Positions 23,356 through 32,415 of a DNA stretch of 59,485 nucleotides are shown in pieces. A program made the position numbers and the translations under genes. The stretch's first letter is position 1. Each line of letters starts with the position of its first letter. A model generated the notes under the pieces. It was given only the letters and a program-made list of their open reading frames with translations, was not told where the DNA came from and did no database searches. This DNA is from Planctomycetaceae bacterium (GTDB lineage: Bacteria > Planctomycetota > Phycisphaerae > Sedimentisphaerales > Anaerohalosphaeraceae), in assembly GCA_021372945.1 (NCBI GenBank), contig JAJFTK010000144.1:1-59485 (forward strand), written 5' to 3'.

Positions 23356-25341
23356 CTATTTCCGCAAGTCTTCTGATGTTGCCAGCGCTATCACTCGGCC
23401 CTTATCGCCGACAGCGCAGTAAAAATGATACACGACTCCATCCTGTTTGACCAGCCACGGTTTGTGGGCGTATTGCTGCTCCCATGGTTCGGATGACGCC
23501 ACCAGGTCGGGCCCATGCCACTTGGTCCAGTTGACCAGGTCATACGAACAGGCAAAGGTGTCAAACGCCCCCGGCCGCCAAAACGCGCCGAAGTAGAACA
23601 TCACCCACAAGTCTTGCATCTTTACGATTTGCGGATCGCCGCTGATGCCCGGCTTGCCGGCGGCTGAATAATTCTCGATCACGGGAGCAGCGCCGAATCT
23701 TTTCCAATCCCGCATGTTCTCCGAGACCGCGATGCCGATGCGTTCGCCGCCTTTGACAGCCGCAGCATTGTAAAACATGACGAACGGCGCTCCGAGTGTT
23801 TTTTCCGCGTCCTGGAAGATATTGCTCTTAAAAAGGGTCCTGCCCTCAAAAACACGAGCATCGGAATCATGCGGCCGCAAAATGGGATTGTCCAGCTTTT
23901 GCCAGGGCTGAGCAATCGCAGGGTTTTCGCTGTGGGCCAGTCCGATCGACAGCGGCGGCGTTTCATAGCCGGGTTTGCTGCCTCCCAGATACGAAAGCCA
24001 GTACTTGCCGTCGAACGTTTGCAGCTCATAGCTGCCACCCCATGCTAGATCACACAAAGCGATCCCGCCGGCGGCCTGGGCACTGTCCCATTGCGCTTCG
24101 GCGCCTCGCGGCAAAATCGTCCCCAAAGGTTCCCAGTCCAGCAGATTGCGGCTGCGGGCCAGTTGGGTCGTATAGCCCTTCGGATCGTCCTCGAACTGTA
24201 TGTAAACCATGTACCAGGCGCCCCGATGGCGGAACACCGTGGGACAATCGACCATCTTGTCTTTCGGAGCCGCTATGACAACGCCGTACTTGTATGGCGT
24301 CCTGGCCTGTTCATAGACCGACTGCATCTTCGCAGCCGAAACCGACCGCGGCTTCAAATCGATAAAGGTCGGCTTGTCGCGGTCGCAGGTTAATTGACCG
24401 TCCTCGTACTGGAGTTCGACCACCTGGATCACGCTGCGGCGCTGCTCGTGCGTGTCTTTGTTCGCCTCGGGACCTCTGCGGCCCGGGTGGGTGAAATAGA
24501 ACAGGAACGCACGGCCGCCGCTGACGACAACATCGGGATGACCGCCTTTGACCTGATCCTCTGGCCCAGTGCCGGGCTCTTTGAGCAGATTGTCCTTTTG
24601 GCGCGTCCAGGTTGTGGCGTCGTTGGATTGATAGATGCCCAGGCCGTCCCATGTGTCGATGACCATCCAGTACGTATCCTGCCACTCAAAAACCTTGGGG
24701 CCTTCGCCGCGAAACTGCCCCGGCGCCTTGCCCTTGTCGGTCCATGTATATAGATCATTGCTGTCGGCGTAGTACATGCTCTTGCCGTCGCGCTCGTTGT
24801 TGTACCACATCCGCCATGTCCCGTCCGGCAGGCGAAATACGCAGGCGTCAATGACGCGGTCGGACGAGAGTTTGAGCGTGGATTGATAGTTCCAGTCGAT
24901 AAGGTTCTTGCTGGTCAGGTGCAGGATGTCGCGCGGATGGTTCCAATCGGAGTATATGCCCGGTACATAGGTCAGATACATGTGATATGTGCCTTCGTGT
25001 TCAATGACCTCGGGCGCCCAATAGGTGTCATCGCCTTTTTTGTAGTCGATGTTCGCCTCGCAGCGATAGGTCCAGGTCGCGCCGTTATCGGCAGATTCGG
25101 CGATGCCGATGGGCGTGCCGTGGACCCAGCTTACGCCTTTGGCGTCGGCGATATTGGCGCGGCGATTCGTATAGAACATGAACCACTTATGCTCCTGCGC
25201 GTTCCAGCAGAGGACGGGGTCGGCCGCGCCATCATAGATGGAATCGCGATACAGCGGCTTGGGTGCCGGCTTGCCCTGCAAGGCTTCTGCATGTAAGGTG
25301 GCCCATGTAAGCAGCAGTATTAACATGATCATTCTTGCCAT
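23356..25341 (-). CDS. secreted tandem beta-propeller glycosidase (GH43/GH117-like)
   Basis: The protein has 661 residues with signal peptide MARMIMLILLLTWATLHAEA and AGGGA upstream of ATG 25341. It consists of two five-bladed propeller-type halves, about 25-330 and 345-660, each with blade phrases such as DPVLCWNAQEHKWFMFY and SGDPQIVKMQDLWVMFYFG. This resembles the GH43/GH32/GH117/GH130 clan and could be two fused catalytic domains or one active plus one degenerate. Acid residues near blade starts (DPV, APE, GEGPKVFE) fit the clan's pattern. The exact family is uncertain. Context with GH28 and GH2 points to a pectic or algal glycan. Confidence 0.75.
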   Translation of the reverse strand: MARMIMLILLLTWATLHAEALQGKPAPKPLYRDSIYDGAADPVLCWNAQEHKWFMFYTNRRANIADAKGVSWVHGTPIGIAESADNGATWTYRCEANIDYKKGDDTYWAPEVIEHEGTYHMYLTYVPGIYSDWNHPRDILHLTSKNLIDWNYQSTLKLSSDRVIDACVFRLPDGTWRMWYNNERDGKSMYYADSNDLYTWTDKGKAPGQFRGEGPKVFEWQDTYWMVIDTWDGLGIYQSNDATTWTRQKDNLLKEPGTGPEDQVKGGHPDVVVSGGRAFLFYFTHPGRRGPEANKDTHEQRRSVIQVVELQYEDGQLTCDRDKPTFIDLKPRSVSAAKMQSVYEQARTPYKYGVVIAAPKDKMVDCPTVFRHRGAWYMVYIQFEDDPKGYTTQLARSRNLLDWEPLGTILPRGAEAQWDSAQAAGGIALCDLAWGGSYELQTFDGKYWLSYLGGSKPGYETPPLSIGLAHSENPAIAQPWQKLDNPILRPHDSDARVFEGRTLFKSNIFQDAEKTLGAPFVMFYNAAAVKGGERIGIAVSENMRDWKRFGAAPVIENYSAAGKPGISGDPQIVKMQDLWVMFYFGAFWRPGAFDTFACSYDLVNWTKWHGPDLVASSEPWEQQYAHKPWLVKQDGVVYHFYCAVGDKGRVIALATSEDLRK

Positions 25342-25403
25342 GTTTGTTTTCCCTTTAATGGTCCACCGTTTCTATCGCACCCGTTCCTCAGCAGCATCAT
25401 CCT

Positions 25404-28400
25404 TTAGTCCTTTTGCTCTACGATCGTCAGTTCGGCTGCGGAGGTGAACGGCTGATCCTGCTGTTCCGACAGCGCTGTCAGCCTGACAAAGCCTGCCCTG
25501 ATCGGCGCAAACTCGACCACTTGAACATCCTTCGATGGTTTGAACTTACCCGCCGCGGCTTTCTGCCACTGCTTGCCGTCACTGCTGACTTCGATGACAT
25601 ATTCGCCGATCCAGCCGTTGGTGCGATCCTGACGCGGAAGGTACGTCACGCCCATCACCGCAATCGTGCGTTTGAGCTCAAGCTGTATCCAGTGCGGGTG
25701 CTTCGGCGCAGCCTCCTGCCATTGCGTATGCCAGTGCGTCTGCGGGTTTCCATCCAGCGCGTACTCAGCAGGGTCGGTGGACGATTCGCTATCGGCCGTG
25801 ACGCGTTCCACAAGCGAAGCCGAAGGATTCGTCGAATTCTCCAGCGGGTTGACGGCCTCATACATTTCTTCCGTGGCGCTGGCCGTGCGTCGATAGCTCG
25901 CGGCGGATTCGATCATGGCGTCGGTCAGCGGAGGCCCGGCATAGATCACCGCAAGTTCGGCCAGCGAAGCGGATGGCCCATTTCCAAAGCCGGAAAGGGC
26001 AACCAGCCTGAGACCCTTGGCGGCCACCTTCTTATCGAAAGCAATGGTCTGTGGGTCAAACGTGGATTCCAGTTGTCCCTCGGTCAAAGTCTGCCACTGC
26101 GCACCATCCGGGCTGATCTCGATGCGGTATTGGCGGATGTCGCCTTCGTGTTCGCGATGGTCCTGGCGGTTCATCAGCACAAGCCCGGTCATCTCGACCG
26201 GCGAGGGAAACGTGATCAGCAGTTCATGCGGATGAACGGCCGAACCCGAGCGGCCGGCGGTGGTCCAGAACGTATTCGGGTTGCCATCGATCACGTTAGA
26301 CATGCTTCTGACGCTTGCCGACGCGCCCAGCTTCTTCATGATCTGGTTATCAAACTGCATACCGAGAAATTGCTGCGACGTTAATTGAGCGGCGGGCTTG
26401 AACGCATTTGAAGCCATGTACTGCAAAAGGCTTTCACGCAGCTGCCGAGCGGCCGGACGGCGATCAAGTTCGCTCTCAAGGTCGGCGCTGCACAGCAGCA
26501 GCTTGCCTTTGTCCACGCTGCATTCAAAAAGGATGCCGAGCTTATAATTGCGGTTCCAGTCATCGATCCCCTGCACGATGGGCTCGAGCGTCTTGGGCAG
26601 GTCGTCCATGTTGACCGCGCGGCAGTTGCGCAAAACCTCTTGCCATTGCCAGTCGTAATAAACATCCGTTGGGAACTTGGCCAGCGCGGGGTGCTTGTTG
26701 TCGCAAAGAAGCCCCAGGAATCGTTCCCAATTGGGGCCCATCAGGCGGTTCCAGAAGATCGGCACGCGGCCAATCGGCGGCGATTGCCACTTCAATTGAT
26801 TATACGCCGGCATGAAGAGCACCTTTTGGCCGGATTGGAGCGACTTCATCGCTTCATCGAACGAACGCGTTATCACGACAGCCGCGGGGGCCTCGTGCGA
26901 GGATGCAGCCGGATATAGCCAAAAGTCCCAATCGTTTTCAAACGGCGTGCCCTCAAGGCCGATGACCAGCGAGTAATAGCCCGGGGCAGTCAGTTTTGAA
27001 AGATCGGCGCTCACTTTTCCAATCGGCTGTGCGCTGCCTAGCTCAATTCGGTCAAACTTCCAGTTGCCCTGCTGCACTATCTGCCGCTTATCCCTGATCT
27101 GCCAATACACATTGACATTCTCGAGCGGAGCAGGTCCATAGTGAGCGATCATCACGGGGATATCGAACGCATCGGCCGTGGTATAAACATACGACCTCAT
27201 GACCGCAAGCGGCACGGTCGTATTGCAGAATCGCGTCCATTGGCTTGCCTTGATATAGCCCTTCTCTTGCCAGAAGGCATCGAGCAGGCCAACCAGCGCC
27301 GTCCCCTGCCCAAGATAATCGTGCAGGTCCAGCAGTTGAAAACCCGCCAGGCCCGGCGTGCGAAGATTAGCTTCGACCTCTTCCTTGTAGCAGGCCGCCT
27401 GGAACATGCCCGACGCCAGTGCGAACTGTTTGTCCTTATCGACGAGGCCCTTTTGCCTCATCAGTTCGCGGAAGATCTCATAATTGCCGGGGCGAAGATA
27501 GCCCGTGAATTTTTCGATGACGTCGTAATTCGGGTACGCGCACCATTGGCCCAGTTCGTGAACAATGATCGGCACATCGGTGCCCTTCATGGAATTGAGA
27601 TAATCGCGGCCAAACCACGCCTGGTTGCCGCGAACCAGCCGCGGTCCGATGCGATGCACCGCGAGGAAATCGGCGCCTTCGACGTGACCGGGCGCCTCGA
27701 TGAGCGGCCAGCCGGTGCCGGTCGTATAAAGCCGCCGCGGATCCTGCGTGCGATAGTGCTCGACCCACCTGGGCAGCGATTCCTTCCAGCGGCCCTTGGG
27801 TTCGTTGCTGGGCGACATCAGGATAAACGAGGGGTGGTTGCCGTAGGCGCGGATCATGCGGTCGGTCTCCTCGTACAGCCGTTTTTCCATTGGTCGGCCC
27901 GGGCTGATCTCGTTCCACATACCCGGCTCCGGCTGCAAGTAGAAGCCCAATTCATCGGCGGCGGCAAATGCGGCTTCCGGCGGGCAGAACGAATGGAACC
28001 GCATGTGATTAAGGCCCCATTGTTTGCACGTGGTGAAGAGCTTGTGCCAGTAGTCGATGTCCGTCGCCGGGTAACCGGTCAGCGGGAAATCGCCGCCGGA
28101 ATGCGTACCGCGAAAATGGCTCCTTTGACCGTTCACGAGCAGGTTGGATCCATCCGTGCTGATCTTGCACAGACCAAAAGTAACGTCTTTCTTGTCGTCG
28201 GCGCGATCGCCCTTGAGCGTAACCGTGATATGCTGCAGCGCCGGATTAAACTCGTTCCAAAGCTGCGCATCGTCTTTCAGCTTGACGACAAGTTCCGTAC
28301 GCAGACCGTTGGAATCCCACGTGACTTGCTTTTGCACGTCACCGGCTTTCAACATACCCTGCCCTGCCTTGCCCGTGACGTTCTTAATACTGACCTTCAG

Positions 28401-29105
28401 TGTGACCGCTTTTTTTTGATTGTCTGGAAATGCCTGGACGCTATCCAGCCACACCGGACTTGTGCTAACAAGCTCGATCCGGCCGACGATGCCGTTCCAC
28501 GTGCTGCCGAGCGAATCGGAAACGGCGTGCGCATCGGGACGGTAATCCATCTTCATCCGGTTATCCACGAGGATCGTCAATCGATGTCTGCCCGGCGCAG
28601 GCGTACCCAGTTCAAATTCGTGCGGAGCAACGAGGCTGTCCTGCGTGCCGATCTTCTCATCGTCGAGCCAGGCGGTCGTCTCCCATCGCGTTCGCTCCAG
28701 AAATAGAGCCACGCGTCGGCCCCTCCAATCTGCAGGAATATCGACGTCCCGCTGATACCACGCACAGCCCAGGTAATGCCGCGGCGGCTGTGACAGGAAC
28801 GGAACCTTGACCTCGGAGCCTTCGGCGAACTGCTTGAAGTCCTTTCGCATGTACCAGTTGCGGTCATACAGCGACAGCACCCACGGTGTGTCCTTGCTGA
28901 CGGCGTCGCCGTAGCCCTGGCTTTGCAGCACCCCCGGCAGCTTGATCGAATCCTTCAGGTTCTGCTGATACCACTGCTCCGCGATTCCGGCGTCATTGCG
29001 ATCGATCGCAAACCGCCAAGTTCCGGTCAGGTCAATAGATTGGGCACAAAGTGAAAAACAGACCGACAAGAGTGCCCCTAGGCAGAAAATCTGTTTTGTA
29101 TTCAT
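25404..29105 (-). CDS. glycoside hydrolase family 2 enzyme with two discoidin-like domains, secreted
   Basis: The protein has 1233 residues with signal peptide MNTKQIFCLGALLSVCFSLC. It has an N-terminal jelly-roll sugar-binding domain (IDLTGTWRFAID...), an immunoglobulin-like domain, and a TIM barrel with the acid/base Glu435 (MSPSNEPKG) and nucleophile Glu517 (IIVHELGQW). Residues about 915-1058 and 1093-1233 are two F5/8 type C (discoidin, CBM32-like) modules, each with a DGNP...W block. Overall it is a beta-galactosidase/glucuronidase-type GH2. AAGGAG lies upstream of the ATG at 12 bases. It is first in the GH2, propeller, GH28 run. Confidence 0.85.
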   Translation of the reverse strand: MNTKQIFCLGALLSVCFSLCAQSIDLTGTWRFAIDRNDAGIAEQWYQQNLKDSIKLPGVLQSQGYGDAVSKDTPWVLSLYDRNWYMRKDFKQFAEGSEVKVPFLSQPPRHYLGCAWYQRDVDIPADWRGRRVALFLERTRWETTAWLDDEKIGTQDSLVAPHEFELGTPAPGRHRLTILVDNRMKMDYRPDAHAVSDSLGSTWNGIVGRIELVSTSPVWLDSVQAFPDNQKKAVTLKVSIKNVTGKAGQGMLKAGDVQKQVTWDSNGLRTELVVKLKDDAQLWNEFNPALQHITVTLKGDRADDKKDVTFGLCKISTDGSNLLVNGQRSHFRGTHSGGDFPLTGYPATDIDYWHKLFTTCKQWGLNHMRFHSFCPPEAAFAAADELGFYLQPEPGMWNEISPGRPMEKRLYEETDRMIRAYGNHPSFILMSPSNEPKGRWKESLPRWVEHYRTQDPRRLYTTGTGWPLIEAPGHVEGADFLAVHRIGPRLVRGNQAWFGRDYLNSMKGTDVPIIVHELGQWCAYPNYDVIEKFTGYLRPGNYEIFRELMRQKGLVDKDKQFALASGMFQAACYKEEVEANLRTPGLAGFQLLDLHDYLGQGTALVGLLDAFWQEKGYIKASQWTRFCNTTVPLAVMRSYVYTTADAFDIPVMIAHYGPAPLENVNVYWQIRDKRQIVQQGNWKFDRIELGSAQPIGKVSADLSKLTAPGYYSLVIGLEGTPFENDWDFWLYPAASSHEAPAAVVITRSFDEAMKSLQSGQKVLFMPAYNQLKWQSPPIGRVPIFWNRLMGPNWERFLGLLCDNKHPALAKFPTDVYYDWQWQEVLRNCRAVNMDDLPKTLEPIVQGIDDWNRNYKLGILFECSVDKGKLLLCSADLESELDRRPAARQLRESLLQYMASNAFKPAAQLTSQQFLGMQFDNQIMKKLGASASVRSMSNVIDGNPNTFWTTAGRSGSAVHPHELLITFPSPVEMTGLVLMNRQDHREHEGDIRQYRIEISPDGAQWQTLTEGQLESTFDPQTIAFDKKVAAKGLRLVALSGFGNGPSASLAELAVIYAGPPLTDAMIESAASYRRTASATEEMYEAVNPLENSTNPSASLVERVTADSESSTDPAEYALDGNPQTHWHTQWQEAAPKHPHWIQLELKRTIAVMGVTYLPRQDRTNGWIGEYVIEVSSDGKQWQKAAAGKFKPSKDVQVVEFAPIRAGFVRLTALSEQQDQPFTSAAELTIVEQKD

Positions 29106-29284
29106 CCTGAATTGATCTCCTTGGGTATTCCAATCGCTAACGCCTACCGCAAGCGCATTATTGCCCTGTCCGGCAGTCGAGATAATATCAGGAAATAGCC
29201 GAAAACGCGATTCTTTGTCCGTCTTTTTTTAAAAAACCCCGCGCCCAGACCATCTGCAATAATCAATAAATTAATAATCAGTAA

Positions 29285-30115
29285 TTAATCGCGATGGTCT
29301 TCTTCGTCGAGGCGTTCGATATCCTGAGACTCGTAGAGGTTTTTCTTGAAGGCGATCATGATGCCGTGGACGGCCAGGTTGGGCACATACGAATCGACGA
29401 AATCGCAATCGTCCTTGATGAGGGCGGCCGCGCCGCCGGTGAGGATGACCTGCGGCCAGTGCCCAATCTGCTCGGCGTACTTGCGGCAGACGGTTTCCAA
29501 CAGGCCGACCGCCGCCCAATAGACGCCGGCACGCATGGCCTCTTCGGTGTTGACACCATAGACTTGTTTTGGTTTTTGCATCGTGATTTCCGGCAGGCGA
29601 GCCGTTCCGGCCTTCAGTGCCCGAAGCGACAAATCAAAACCGGGGCTGATCGTTCCGCCGACAAAGACGCCCTCGTCATCCACAAGGTCGATGGTGACGG
29701 CCGTGCCGAAATCAGCGATCACCACCGCCTGCTCGACCACCGCGTAGGCGGCCGCGGCCGTGATCAGCCGGTCCGTGCCGACCTGAAGGGGGTTATCGAC
29801 GGAGGTTTCGATCGGCAGCGGAATATCCTGCCCGATGACCAGCAGCTTTTGACCAAGCTCATCTTTGACGATGTCGCTGACCAGCTCGGTCCATTCGGGC
29901 TTTACGGAACTGGCGACCAGTTGGCAATCCTTGACCGGCTGGGCGGCGGACTTGACCAGCGGGACCAGGTCCCAGCACTCATTCAGCAGCGCGGCCATGT
30001 CCGATTCAAACTCCCGCGACAAGCCGTCCAGCGAACGAAGAAGCACCTCGTCGTCATCCCTGTAAAACGCCGTCTTAATATTAGAATTGCCGATCTCTAT
30101 CGCTATCAGATTCAT
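29285..30115 (-). CDS. coaX: type III pantothenate kinase
   Basis: The protein has 276 residues. CoaX motifs are IEIGNSNIKTAFY (phosphate loop), VGTDRLITAAAAY, IADFGTAVTIDLVD and GGTISPGFDLSLRAL. It phosphorylates pantothenate in the first step of coenzyme A synthesis and is of the ASKHA fold. The start lies 35 bases inside the end of obgE, with AAGGA in the overlap, implying coupled translation. The C-terminus is somewhat extended and acidic. Confidence 0.92.
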   Translation of the reverse strand: MNLIAIEIGNSNIKTAFYRDDDEVLLRSLDGLSREFESDMAALLNECWDLVPLVKSAAQPVKDCQLVASSVKPEWTELVSDIVKDELGQKLLVIGQDIPLPIETSVDNPLQVGTDRLITAAAAYAVVEQAVVIADFGTAVTIDLVDDEGVFVGGTISPGFDLSLRALKAGTARLPEITMQKPKQVYGVNTEEAMRAGVYWAAVGLLETVCRKYAEQIGHWPQVILTGGAAALIKDDCDFVDSYVPNLAVHGIMIAFKKNLYESQDIERLDEEDHRD

Positions 30116-31115
30116 CTGTCTTTCCTTTTACCATGTTCCAGAGTGTTTCATTGAGCTTATCGACCCCCTGGCCCGAGACTGCTGAAATCACCATCGCACC
30201 CGACGCCTCGACGGGCAATCGACCGATGATGTCGTCACAGATGATGCCTTCCGGGTCCAGGTCGGCCTTGTTTAATACGATCAGTTCGGGCTTTTCGATG
30301 AGCACTTTGCTGTGCAGTTCAAGCTCCCGCCGGATCTTCTTATAATTCTCGACCGGGTCGGAGTCATCCGACGGCATGATGTCCAGCAAATGGACCAGGA
30401 TGCGGGTGCGTTCGATGTGCTTGAGAAAGTCGTGACCGAGGCCGGCACCCTGGTGAGCGCCTTCAATGAGACCGGGGATATCGGCCATCACGAACCGCCG
30501 AAAGCCCGACAATTCAACAATTCCCAGCACGGGCGAGAGCGTCGTGAACGGATAGTTGGCGATCTTGGGCCGGGCCGCCGAGCACCGCGAGATCAGCGTG
30601 CTCTTACCGGCGTTGGGCATGCCAACCAGGCCGACATCGGCAATGAGCTTCAATTGCAGACGTAAGTGCCTTTCCTGTCCTGGTTTACCTTCGGACGCAA
30701 ACCGAGGAGTTTGTCGAACGGATGTCGCAAAGGCCTTGTTCCCTTCGCCGCCGCGGCCGCCCCGGCAGATCATCACCTGCATATCGGGCTGATTCATATC
30801 TTTAAGAAGAAGATCGTATTCTTTGTCGTAGATCTGGGTACCGAGCGGCACAGGGATAAAGAGGTCCTGGCCATCACTGCCGGTACAATTGGAGCCCTCG
30901 CCGGGCAGACCGTTTCGGGCGACCCAGTCATGGTGCCCGGCAAAATCGGTCAGCGTATCCATCGAAGGGTCGGTGACAAAATAGACGTGGCCGCCCCGCC
31001 CGCCGTCGCCGCCGTCGGGACCGCCTTTGGGAATGTACTTTTCGCGCCGAAAACTGACGCATCCCGGCCCGCCATCGCCGGCCTTGACCCTGATTTGGGC
31101 TTCATCGATGAACAT
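30081..31115 (-). CDS. obgE: GTPase Obg (ribosome assembly / stress GTPase)
   Basis: The protein has 344 residues from ATG 31115 (a TTG two codons upstream is less likely). The glycine-rich Obg domain spans about 1-155 (GDGGPGCVSFRREKYIPKGG...). The G domain has GMPNAGKSTLIS, DIPGLIEGAHQGAGLGHDFL, NKAD and SAVSG. It lacks the extra C-terminal OCT domain of some Obg proteins. It functions in late 50S assembly and stringent-type control. It overlaps coaX by 35 bases. Confidence 0.94.
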   Translation of the reverse strand: MFIDEAQIRVKAGDGGPGCVSFRREKYIPKGGPDGGDGGRGGHVYFVTDPSMDTLTDFAGHHDWVARNGLPGEGSNCTGSDGQDLFIPVPLGTQIYDKEYDLLLKDMNQPDMQVMICRGGRGGEGNKAFATSVRQTPRFASEGKPGQERHLRLQLKLIADVGLVGMPNAGKSTLISRCSAARPKIANYPFTTLSPVLGIVELSGFRRFVMADIPGLIEGAHQGAGLGHDFLKHIERTRILVHLLDIMPSDDSDPVENYKKIRRELELHSKVLIEKPELIVLNKADLDPEGIICDDIIGRLPVEASGAMVISAVSGQGVDKLNETLWNMVKGKTDESDSDRDRQF

Positions 31116-31428
31116 AATCAATAATCCATGTTATTATCTCTAATTTAACAGCCGCCGCGAATTGGTTATTATACTTTTGGAGAGGATTTGTTCAACTCAA
31201 TTACAGCCATCTCCCATGCCGGCCCGCGTTTTTGTCGGCGATATACTGGAGTTTCTTCAGCCTTGGCCGCGCAGCGTCGCAAATCGAGCCAAGCTTTTGC
31301 AAACCTTAAAAATTTGTATTGCCACCGCGCTTAAGTGTGGTAAATTGTTGCACCGAAGGTATTTGGGCAAGACTTCTTAAGCTGTGGGTATTTAAAGATC
31401 GTCGATCTTGTTAGTAAGCGGGTCCGGA
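31116..31428. other. divergent intergenic region between obgE and the CorA-like gene
   Basis: About 310 bases with no gene. It should hold promoters in both directions, but I see no strong -35/-10 pair. AAGATCGtCGATCTT (31395-31409) is a perfect short palindrome 20 bases before the CorA-like start and could be a regulatory site or leader hairpin. Confidence 0.4.
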
Positions 31429-32343
31429 ATGCTGAAAAAGTTGTGCATTGAGAATGGCAGGCTGGTGGAGAACGGCGACGGCGCCGCGCAAGTGCGTTTG
31501 TATGTGGCCCCGGATGACGCCGAGAAGCGATACCTGATCGATCAGCTCAAGATCGACGAACATACGCTCAACTCATCGCTGGACCCGGACGAACTGTCAC
31601 GTTTGGAGTTCGAGCCCGAACATGCGGCCCTGATCTTCAAACGGCCCAAGCACTACCAGGCGACCGACAACTTCCTTTTTAAAGTGGCCTCCACCGGCGT
31701 GTTTGTTTTCAAGGACCTGCTGGTCATCGTGGTTGGCGAGGAGGCGCCGCTGTTTGACGGTAAACCGTTTGTAAGAATACAATCGATCCAGGATCTCATC
31801 CTGAAGTTGCTGTACCGCGCCATCAGTCATTTCGTGGAGCACTTAAAAGGCATTGACATGCTGGCCGGCGAGATCGAAAAGCAGATCAATATCTCGATGG
31901 AGAACAGATATCTGCTGAACATGTTTACCCTTGAGAAGAGCCTGGTGTACTACATCAACGGCATCAATTCCAATGGTGTGCTGATTGAAAAGCTGAAGAA
32001 CAATGCATTGCGGATGGGATTTACGCCGGAAAATATGGAGTTCCTGGACGATATCCTGATCGAGAATAATCAGTGCCGAGGGCAGGCGGATATCTATTCC
32101 CAGGTGCTGTCCAGTTTGATGGACGCCCGGGCCAGCATTGTCAGCAACAACTTAAACATCCGCATCAAGGCGCTGACGGTCATTACGATCGCCATTATGC
32201 TGCCGACGCTGGTCGTAAGTCTTTTTTCGATGAACGTCAGGATCCCCTTAGCCGGCCATCATCACGCATTCTGGATCATCGCGTTGCTGGCCGCCATGTC
32301 CGCCATGACGGTGGCATTCCTCTGGTGGAGAAAACGCTGGTAA
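31429..32343 (+). CDS. CorA family divalent cation transporter-like protein
   Basis: The protein has 304 residues from ATG 31429. The N-terminal cytosolic domain is rich in charged helices, followed by a long helix and two C-terminal transmembrane segments (IKALTVITIAIMLPTLVVSLF and FWIIALLAAMSAMTVAFLWW). The pore signature GMN of CorA appears as SMN in VSLFSMNVRIPLAG: the Gly is Ser, while Met-Asn and the following pattern are kept. Members transport Mg2+, Co2+ or Zn2+ as pentamers. Loss of the glycine is seen in some CorA/ZntB relatives; transport specificity is uncertain. No strong ribosome binding site is visible. Confidence 0.85.
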   Translation: MLKKLCIENGRLVENGDGAAQVRLYVAPDDAEKRYLIDQLKIDEHTLNSSLDPDELSRLEFEPEHAALIFKRPKHYQATDNFLFKVASTGVFVFKDLLVIVVGEEAPLFDGKPFVRIQSIQDLILKLLYRAISHFVEHLKGIDMLAGEIEKQINISMENRYLLNMFTLEKSLVYYINGINSNGVLIEKLKNNALRMGFTPENMEFLDDILIENNQCRGQADIYSQVLSSLMDARASIVSNNLNIRIKALTVITIAIMLPTLVVSLFSMNVRIPLAGHHHAFWIIALLAAMSAMTVAFLWWRKRW

Positions 32344-32415
32344 AAGGTTTTCATTCGCGCGCTTTATTTTTTCATTCAAACAAGTTCACGGCATGGCCCT
32401 TTGCAGGGGAGCTTT

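Noticed and set aside
27141..28706. A 521-residue frame opposite the GH2 gene
   Set aside because: The GH2 frame has signal peptide, domains and catalytic residues; the opposite frame has none.
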